From the NCBI RefSeq assembly GCF_019511605.1, contig NZ_JAEUAV010000007.1:124001-188000 (forward strand): a DNA stretch of 64,000 bases, in the 5' to 3' direction. The translations under genes were made by a program, and so were the position numbers. The stretch is from Paraburkholderia phenoliruptrix (GTDB taxonomy: Bacteria > Pseudomonadota > Gammaproteobacteria > Burkholderiales > Burkholderiaceae). This document shows positions 58,439 to 64,000 of the stretch, piece by piece (positions within the stretch are counted from its first letter, which is position 1; each line of letters starts with the position of its first letter). Under the pieces are notes generated by a model. That model ran no database searches. It was given only the letters and a program-made list of their open reading frames with translations, and had not been told where the DNA came from.

Positions 58439-59308
58439 ATGTCGACCGATCACAGCTTTATTCTCAAACTGTCGTGCGCCGACCGGCCCGGCATTGTTCA
58501 CGCCGTGTCGGGTTTTCTATTCGAGCGCGGCAGCAATATTCTCGACTCCGCGCAGTTCGGCGACAGCCGCACCGGCGAGTTCTTCATGCGCGTGCATTTC
58601 CAGCAGGTGGGCGGCGATCCGGGGCTGGAGGCGCTGCGTGCGTCCTTCGCGACGCTCGCCGAGCAGTTCGGCATGAGCTGGGAGTTGCACGATGCATCGG
58701 TAAAGCCGCGCGTCGTGATCATGGTTTCGAAGATCGGCCATTGTCTAAATGACCTGCTGTTTCGCTACCGCACGGGTCAGCTGAACATTGAGATTCCGGC
58801 GATCATCTCGAACCACAAAGAGTTTTATCAGCTCGCCGCGAGCTACGACATTCCGTTCCATCATTTCCCGCTACTCGGCGGCACGCCGGAAGCAAAGGCC
58901 GCGCAGGAAGCGCGCGTGCTGGAAGTGATCGACGAACATCAGGCCGATCTCGTCGTGCTCGCGCGCTATATGCAGATTCTGTCGCCGAAGCTGTGCGAAG
59001 CGCTTGCAGGCCGCGCAATCAATATTCACCACTCGTTCCTGCCGAGCTTCAAGGGCGCGAAGCCGTATTACCAGGCGTTCGACCGCGGTGTGAAGCTGAT
59101 CGGCGCAACGGCGCACTATGTGACGACCGATCTGGACGAAGGTCCGATCATCGAGCAGGAAGTGGAGCGGGTGGACCACAGCATGACGCCGGAGCAGTTG
59201 ACGGCAATTGGCCGCGACGTCGAATGTGTGACGCTCGCGCGTGCGGTGAAGTGGCACGTCGAGCATCGCGTGGTATTGAACGGCAGCAAGACGGTGGTGT
59301 TCCGCTAG
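58439..59308 (+). CDS. purU: Formyltetrahydrofolate deformylase PurU
   Basis: The 289-residue enzyme hydrolyses 10-formyl-THF to formate and THF, balancing one-carbon pools and feeding PurT. An N-terminal ACT domain (1-80) has LSCADRPGIVHAVSG. The formyltransferase domain (about 88-285) contains the catalytic Asn-His-Asp set in INIHHSFLPSFKGAKPY and ATAHYVTTDLDEGPII. The start at 58439 follows a GGGAG site. Confidence 0.95.
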   Translation: MSTDHSFILKLSCADRPGIVHAVSGFLFERGSNILDSAQFGDSRTGEFFMRVHFQQVGGDPGLEALRASFATLAEQFGMSWELHDASVKPRVVIMVSKIGHCLNDLLFRYRTGQLNIEIPAIISNHKEFYQLAASYDIPFHHFPLLGGTPEAKAAQEARVLEVIDEHQADLVVLARYMQILSPKLCEALAGRAINIHHSFLPSFKGAKPYYQAFDRGVKLIGATAHYVTTDLDEGPIIEQEVERVDHSMTPEQLTAIGRDVECVTLARAVKWHVEHRVVLNGSKTVVFR

Positions 59309-59360
59309 AAGCCGGCGGCGGTTTTTGCGGCGGTTGCGCGGCGGCGCTGCCGCCGCGCAC

Positions 59361-59547
59361 GTTCATTCAGCCGCGATCTTTTCTGCTGCCGCCGCGTTGA
59401 CTAATTCCGCGCGATCTCGCCCGCTGCCGACGCGTTAGCTCATTCCGCGCGTTTTCTCCCGCTGCCGACGCGTTAGTTCATCCCGACGTAGCTCTCCGGT
59501 TGCCGCCGTATTGGCTCATTCCGCCGCTATCTCTTCCCGTGGCCGCG
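59361..59547. repeat. Five imperfect units of about 38 bp, running into the PepSY gene
   Basis: Units begin at 59361 (35 bp), 59396, 59434, 59472 and 59510 (38 bp each). They share a GTTAGCTCATTCCGCGCG...TCCCGCTGCCGACGC pattern. Units two and three are the most alike. The last unit covers the final codons of the PepSY protein (minus strand, ending EEIAAE), which suggests the array grew from the gene end into the gap after purU. Confidence 0.85.
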
Positions 59548-60781
59548 CCGGCGTTCTGCCGGGCTCACGAGTCACCGGCGCCTTCTGCGCTTCGTCTGCC
59601 TTGTGCGCCGCGCGGCGCCGCGCGTTCAGCTTCTTTAGCCAGATCAGCAGTCCCGTCGCGCTCAGCACGGCGACTGCAATGCCCACCGCGCTGATCAGGA
59701 TGCGCCCCCCGATACCGAGAATGCGTCCGGAGTGCAGCGGATACTGAACCTGCATGAAGATGTCGCCGGCCGTGCCCCTGCCTGGAATCTGTTTGCCGAG
59801 GAGCTTGCCCGTGGCCGCGTCCCAGTACATCCACGGGTTGCCGAGGCCCATGTCGCCGTGATCGTTGCCGGTCTGGAAGAAGCCGACACCGTACGCATGC
59901 ACGAACTCTGCGTAATAGATGCCACCCGGCGGCGCGGCGATGTGCTGCGCCTTGCCCGCTTCTTCGGCGATCTGCACGATGCGTTCGCGACTGAGCACAC
60001 CATCGCCCGGTTGCGGTGCACGGGCGATCTGCGGGTTGTTGATCGGGTCCGGCGTGAGCGTCGAAAACATCGAGACGATGGGACGCACGACCGGCGCGGC
60101 GAGGTTCATCGACACCGAAGTGAGAGCCACCATTAGCAGCAGACCCCAGATCCATACGCCGCCCGAGCGGTGCAAGTCGAAGGTGAGCGCGTAGCCGCCG
60201 CGTCCGAAGCGGAACGCGAACGACTTGCGCCACGACTTCACGCTCGGAAACGACAGCCACAACGCAATCACGCTATCGAACAGCCAGATGATGCCGACCA
60301 CGCCCATCAGCCATACGCCCAGGTCGACGCCGCCCGTAAAAGGCAAATGCAGCGTGTAGTGCAGCTTGTAGACGAACGGAAGAAGGTTGATTCGCGAGAG
60401 GGAAAAGGCGCCCCATTCGCGGCGTCCTTGCACCTCGCCGGTGGCCGGGTCGACCGCGATCTGGTTGAAGTCGAGCTTGTAGGGTTCGCGCGTCGCCGGG
60501 TTCGTGCGCGGCAGCACCATCATCTGGAGCGTGTGGCCGGGCTCCGCGGCGAGCGGCAAATACGTTACTTGCACGCGCGGATCGGCGGCTTCGACACGCC
60601 GGGCCAGTTCGAGCCCCGACAACGCAGGTCCGGCCGTGCGCGCCTTGAAGAACGACGGGTTGAGCGCGGCGTCGAGTTCGTGATCCCACGCGATGATCGC
60701 GCCGGTGAGTCCCGCGACGAACAGAAACAGTGCCGTGGCCACGCCGAACCAGCGATGCAGGCGAACGAGCTGACCCCTCAT
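59516..60781 (-). CDS. PepSY-associated transmembrane protein (iron-regulated type)
   Basis: A 421-residue inner-membrane protein with four membrane helices (about 13-35, 145-165, 198-218 and 365-388). PepSY modules lie in the periplasmic loops; one is GEVQGRREWG near residue 114. The N-terminal RLHRWFGVATALFLFVAGLTGAI is the PiuB/PepSY-TM signature. Such proteins are usually encoded beside TonB-dependent siderophore receptors and are thought to reduce or release iron from siderophores. It is divergent from such a receptor here. The substrate is unknown. Confidence 0.88.
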   Translation of the reverse strand: MRGQLVRLHRWFGVATALFLFVAGLTGAIIAWDHELDAALNPSFFKARTAGPALSGLELARRVEAADPRVQVTYLPLAAEPGHTLQMMVLPRTNPATREPYKLDFNQIAVDPATGEVQGRREWGAFSLSRINLLPFVYKLHYTLHLPFTGGVDLGVWLMGVVGIIWLFDSVIALWLSFPSVKSWRKSFAFRFGRGGYALTFDLHRSGGVWIWGLLLMVALTSVSMNLAAPVVRPIVSMFSTLTPDPINNPQIARAPQPGDGVLSRERIVQIAEEAGKAQHIAAPPGGIYYAEFVHAYGVGFFQTGNDHGDMGLGNPWMYWDAATGKLLGKQIPGRGTAGDIFMQVQYPLHSGRILGIGGRILISAVGIAVAVLSATGLLIWLKKLNARRRAAHKADEAQKAPVTREPGRTPARPREEIAAE

Positions 60782-61100
60782 GAGCGGGCCGGCGGGAGGA
60801 AACTGGACTGCGGACGATGTATCACTGCGAGCGCTTGGATGGAAATAGGAATTGTTCGCATCTTATGCGAAGCGCGTTGCAGGCAGCAAGTTCCTCGAAA
60901 GGTTTGCGCTATGGACCGGGGACCGCGGCAGCGGCCCCTCAAGGCTCACCCTTCCTCGTGCATCCACCGGGCGACTCGTGATTGGTGCGACAAAATGTCG
61001 CAGGTCCAAGCTTACAATTCGCATAATTTTTTGGCATCATCGCGTCCCGTAGAAATGGGAATGATTCTCATTTGGTAAGAATCAGCGAGATGGAACAACA
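60782..61100. other. Divergent promoter region of PepSY and receptor genes
   Basis: 319 bp between two divergent starts. The Fur box at 61053-61073 lies 27 bp before the receptor start, next to an A/T-rich stretch (61010-61035) suited to a promoter. No gene was found. Confidence 0.55.
61053..61073. promoter_or_regulatory. Fur box upstream of the TonB-dependent receptor
   Basis: The 21-bp site is AAATGGGAAT-G-ATTCTCATTT, a palindrome with one mismatched pair. It matches the GATAATGATAATCATTATC-type consensus in its GAAT/ATTC core and CATT arms. Its position 27 bp before the receptor start predicts repression of the receptor in high iron. Confidence 0.85.
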
Positions 61101-63281
61101 ATGAACAAGCACAGCGGGGTAACGCGTCCACGTAAAACACGCAGGATGCGCCGATTGAACTGGGCGGCCTGTCTGGCGCTGACCGCCACTCAGGGCGCGT
61201 TGGCGCAGCAGGTGCCGGCGGCGCCAGCCGCGGCCTCGGCCCCGGCGGACGGCGACGACAAGGCGCTGCCCACAGTTAAGGTCACCGCCGCGCAGGACAC
61301 AGCGCAGCATCTGAAAGAGGACGTAGGCAGCGGCGCACTCGGCAGCCGCTCGCAACTCGATACCCCGTTCTCGACCACGGTCGTGACGAGCGAGGAGTTG
61401 CAGGATCGCCAGCCGTCAAAACTCGGCGACGTGTTCGCCACCGACGCCTCGGTGTCCGACAACGGCAACGCATACAACGCGTGGGCCACGTATCTCACCG
61501 TGCGCGGCATGCAGCTCGACTGGCAGTCGGGGTTCAAGATCGACGGCATGCCGTTTAACAGCTACGGCGTGACGATGCCCTACGAGCAGCTCGAAAAGGT
61601 CGAGTTGCTCAAGGGGCTGACTGGCTTCATGTACGGCTTCGGCGCGCCCGGCGGCGTGGTCAATTACGTCACGAAAAAGCCGCCGGTGTCGACGACCCCT
61701 GTGCGCAGTGTCGATGTCGGTTATTACACGGACGGCGTATGGACCGAGCACGCGGACCTGGGTGGCCGCGTCGGGCCCAACGGCATGTTCGGCTACCGTC
61801 TGAATGCGACGCATGAGGAAGGCAAGACGTATAACGACGGCAACGTGCGGCGCGATTCGGTGTCGGTTGCGCTCGACGCGCGCCTCACACGCGACCTCAA
61901 AGCGACGTTCGGCGCGTTATACCAGGAGCGCCATTCCACCGGCATTACCGGCTCGATTTCGACGGCGCAATACACCGGCACCAGCTTGCCGCATACCCTG
62001 AGCGGCGGAACCGGCGACCTTTCCGGCCCGGACCAGCACCTGAACACGAACCTCCAGCTTTACACGGCGGGGCTTCAGTACAACCTCGGCGAAGACTGGA
62101 CGCTCAACGCAAGCTACAGCTACAGCAAGAGCTCGCGCGATCGCAACGAGAGCACCTATTACCTGCTGAACGGCGCGGGAGATTACACCGACAGCCGTTT
62201 TGCCGGCAAGGAAGGGCATCAGCTGAGCTTGTGGCAGGTGTCGGCGGAAGGGCGCGTAAAGACGGGGCCGCTGGTGCACCAACTCGTGCTGGGCGCCGCC
62301 TATCAGCGCCAGACGAACGACTACGGGGCGAACAGCTTCTTCGGTCAGATCGGCACGGGCAACATCTACCAGCCCAACACCAATACGTTCTACAGCGCGT
62401 CGAACTACTACACGTACCGCGACAGCGACATCACGCAAAAGGCGCTGTTCGCGAGCGACACGATCCAGTTGACCCAGCGCTGGTCGGTGCTCGGCGGCGT
62501 GCGCTACACGAACTACGAGCAGCACGGCTACTCGACCACCGGCGCGACCACGTCGACGTACAGCCAGAACGGCGTGGTCACGCCGACCGTCGCGGTCATG
62601 TTCAAGCTCGCGCCGACCACGACCTTGTACACGAGCTACGTGGAGTCGCTGGAGGCAGGCACGGTGGTCGGCGACACCTATGCGAATCGCGGCGAACTGC
62701 TCAAGCCGTTGCGCAGCAAGCAGTACGAAGTGGGCATCAAGACCGAGCATTCCCGCTGGAGCGCGACGGCCGCGCTGTTCCGGATCGAGCGCGGCGCGGC
62801 TTACGCCAACAGTGCGAACGTTTATACGCAGGACGGCGAGTCGATCTTCCAGGGTATCGAAATGGGCGGCGACGTGCGTCTCGGCAGCCACTGGAACGTG
62901 GGCGGCGACCTCATGTGGATCAATACGAAATACGAACGGGGCGCGGCCAATAACGGCAATCGCGTGGCGGGCGCGCCGCAGTTCGTGGTGGCCGGCCATG
63001 CGACTTACTCTGTGCCGTACGTGCCGGGGCTGCGCATTGGCGCGGACGCCAAGTTCACCGGCAATACCAACGTGCGGCCTTCTGCGAACCTGAACGCGCC
63101 GGGCTATATGCTGGTGAATCTGGGCGCGAGCTACGCGACGCGTATTGCGGGCTACGACGTGACCTTCCGCGCTGCGATCGACAACCTGCTCAACCGCCGT
63201 TACTGGGAATACCAGTACGCGGACTACGTGACGCCGGGCGATCCGCGCACTTTGTCGCTGAACGCTCGCATCGACTTCTGA
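61101..63281 (+). CDS. TonB-dependent siderophore receptor
   Basis: A 726-residue outer-membrane receptor. The signal peptide ends near ALAQQ (about residue 36). A plug domain (about 70-185) has TPFSTTVVTSEELQD and the segment LLKGLTGFMYGFGAPGGVVNYVTKKP. The 22-strand barrel ends in LSLNARIDF with a terminal Phe. The ligand is probably a ferric siderophore; the Fur box and the PepSY partner support iron. Which siderophore cannot be told. No synthesis genes are nearby. Confidence 0.95.
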   Translation: MNKHSGVTRPRKTRRMRRLNWAACLALTATQGALAQQVPAAPAAASAPADGDDKALPTVKVTAAQDTAQHLKEDVGSGALGSRSQLDTPFSTTVVTSEELQDRQPSKLGDVFATDASVSDNGNAYNAWATYLTVRGMQLDWQSGFKIDGMPFNSYGVTMPYEQLEKVELLKGLTGFMYGFGAPGGVVNYVTKKPPVSTTPVRSVDVGYYTDGVWTEHADLGGRVGPNGMFGYRLNATHEEGKTYNDGNVRRDSVSVALDARLTRDLKATFGALYQERHSTGITGSISTAQYTGTSLPHTLSGGTGDLSGPDQHLNTNLQLYTAGLQYNLGEDWTLNASYSYSKSSRDRNESTYYLLNGAGDYTDSRFAGKEGHQLSLWQVSAEGRVKTGPLVHQLVLGAAYQRQTNDYGANSFFGQIGTGNIYQPNTNTFYSASNYYTYRDSDITQKALFASDTIQLTQRWSVLGGVRYTNYEQHGYSTTGATTSTYSQNGVVTPTVAVMFKLAPTTTLYTSYVESLEAGTVVGDTYANRGELLKPLRSKQYEVGIKTEHSRWSATAALFRIERGAAYANSANVYTQDGESIFQGIEMGGDVRLGSHWNVGGDLMWINTKYERGAANNGNRVAGAPQFVVAGHATYSVPYVPGLRIGADAKFTGNTNVRPSANLNAPGYMLVNLGASYATRIAGYDVTFRAAIDNLLNRRYWEYQYADYVTPGDPRTLSLNARIDF

Positions 63282-63284
63282 GCA

Positions 63285-63316
63285 AAAAAAAACGGCACCG
63301 CGGTGCCGTTTTTTAT
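63285..63316. terminator. Bidirectional intrinsic terminator after the receptor gene
   Basis: The stem CGGCACCGCGGTGCCG is flanked by nine A on one side and a run of six T on the other. It can serve both the receptor and the convergent AI-2E transporter gene. Confidence 0.92.
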
Positions 63317-63346
63317 TTGCCGGGCAAGCCTGCGTGTATCGCAGAC

Positions 63347-64000
63347 TCAGACCAGCCGAAGGTAGATCAGCTCGCGTTTGATATACGCATAGAAGATGGG
63401 CGCGGCGATCACACCAGGCAAACCGAATGCGGCTTCCATGACCAGCATGGCCACGAGCAACTCCCACGCGCGCGCCTCGATCTGCCCGCCGACAATGCGC
63501 GCATTCAGGAAATACTCGAGCTTGTGAATCAGAATCAGGAACGCGAGCGACATGACCGCGGCCGGGAAGCTCACCGAAAGCGCCACCGCCACGATAATCG
63601 TGTTCGAGATCAGATTGCCGATGACGGGCAGCAGGCCGACGATGAACGTGATCAGCACCAGCGTTTTGGAGAGCGGCAACTGGTCGTGGAAAATCGGCAG
63701 CACGACAAGCAGGAAGATGCCGGTGAACACGGCGTTGATCGCTGAGATTTTCACCTGCGCAAACACGATGCGGCGGAACGCGTCGGCGAAACGGGTCACA
63801 CGCGTGACGAACGCCGTGGAGAGCGGCAGCCGCTGCATCTGCTTTTGCGCGCTGACCGCGATAATCGCGCCGATGATCATGCCGATCAGAATATGCGTGA
63901 ACGCGCGCGCAGCCGTCTTGCCGCTTTGCTGAAGCATGTTCGCATGCGTCTGCATCAGTTCGGCGGCCTTGGTTTTCATCTGCTCGGTGTCCACCGGCAG
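63347..64000 (-). CDS. AI-2E family transporter, C-terminal part (5' end outside window)
   Basis: The frame is open to the window edge, so the gene is 5'-truncated here; about 218 residues are visible. Several hydrophobic helices and the family segments TFIVGLLPVIGNLISNTIIV, ILIHKLEYFLNARIVG and the helix with FGLPGVIAAPIFYAYIKREL are recognised as the AI-2E/PerM (UPF0118) family. Members export small solutes or act as Na+/H+ antiporters. Quorum-signal export is not established for most. An internal ATG near 63994 is not a credible start because membrane helices are missing. Confidence 0.9.
   Translation of the reverse strand: MPVDTEQMKTKAAELMQTHANMLQQSGKTAARAFTHILIGMIIGAIIAVSAQKQMQRLPLSTAFVTRVTRFADAFRRIVFAQVKISAINAVFTGIFLLVVLPIFHDQLPLSKTLVLITFIVGLLPVIGNLISNTIIVAVALSVSFPAAVMSLAFLILIHKLEYFLNARIVGGQIEARAWELLVAMLVMEAAFGLPGVIAAPIFYAYIKRELIYLRLV

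Noticed and set aside
59361..59547. Possible CRISPR array because of regularly spaced repeats of about 38 bp
   Set aside because: The units are contiguous and imperfect with no unique spacers, there is no leader, and no cas gene is present anywhere in the window.
61917..63467. Minus-strand open frame of about 500 codons opposite the TonB-dependent receptor
   Set aside because: It crosses the terminator at 63285-63316 and overlaps a clear receptor gene; composition is typical of a shadow frame.

Overview
The window is a 64 kb piece of core chromosome from a GC-rich betaproteobacterium. Gene content, gene order and protein sequences point to Burkholderiaceae, most likely Paraburkholderia or Burkholderia; the exact species cannot be told from the sequence alone. 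Nearly the whole window is packed with housekeeping genes. I see no insertion sequence, prophage, integron, CRISPR array or rRNA operon, and no island of foreign composition. The one tRNA gene (Gln, TTG) has no integrated element beside it. I found no unknown multi-gene system; the unusual items are domain fusions, regulatory sites and intergenic repeats inside otherwise conserved neighbourhoods.

Layout. 1-2.7 kb: end of a rhodanese gene, then grxC, secB, gpsA and a macrodomain hydrolase. 2.7-5.0 kb: trmL and comF on the minus strand, divergent from a bioC-like methyltransferase. 5.1-16.2 kb: a complete aa3-type cytochrome c oxidase locus with subunits II, I and III, copper insertion proteins (CtaG and two Sco-type proteins), SURF1, heme A and heme O synthases and several very small membrane proteins. 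Its subunit II carries both a cytochrome c domain and a C-terminal OmpA-type peptidoglycan-binding domain. 16.4-18.7 kb: a YCII protein, a MetQ-like binding protein and a MarR-GNAT fusion. 19.0-26.5 kb: an N-acetylglucosamine operon (GntR regulator, deacetylase, SIS-type deaminase, EIIA-HPr-EI fusion, EIICB transporter) read from a strong promoter overlapped by a palindrome.

26.8-34.9 kb: rpoH preceded by a perfect CIRCE element, a PagL-like lipid A deacylase, an NTF2-like protein, YbiB, an FAH hydrolase plus zeta-class GST pair, ftsY, rsmD, coaD and a ferredoxin. 35-44.4 kb: hisC, pth, rplY, prs, tRNA-Gln, ispE, lolB and a large TPR protein on the minus strand, then mutM and mutY on the plus strand. 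44.4-53.9 kb, minus strand: a Lon-N protein, rapZ, hprK, ptsN, hpf, rpoN, lptB, lptA, lptC, kdsC and kdsD. This joins nitrogen-PTS and sigma-54 functions to the LPS transport and KDO genes. 54-59.3 kb, plus strand: a KefB-type antiporter, apt, a LysE exporter, a Nudix protein and purU. 59.5-63.3 kb: a PepSY membrane protein divergent from a TonB-dependent siderophore receptor with a Fur box. The window ends inside an AI-2E family transporter.

The genes fall into functional blocks: respiration, amino-sugar uptake and catabolism, envelope biogenesis (LPS transport, KDO synthesis, LolB, IspE), heat-shock control and iron uptake. Several intergenic regions carry short tandem repeats of different unit length (7, 9, 11, 12 and about 38 bp), which look like variable-number loci.
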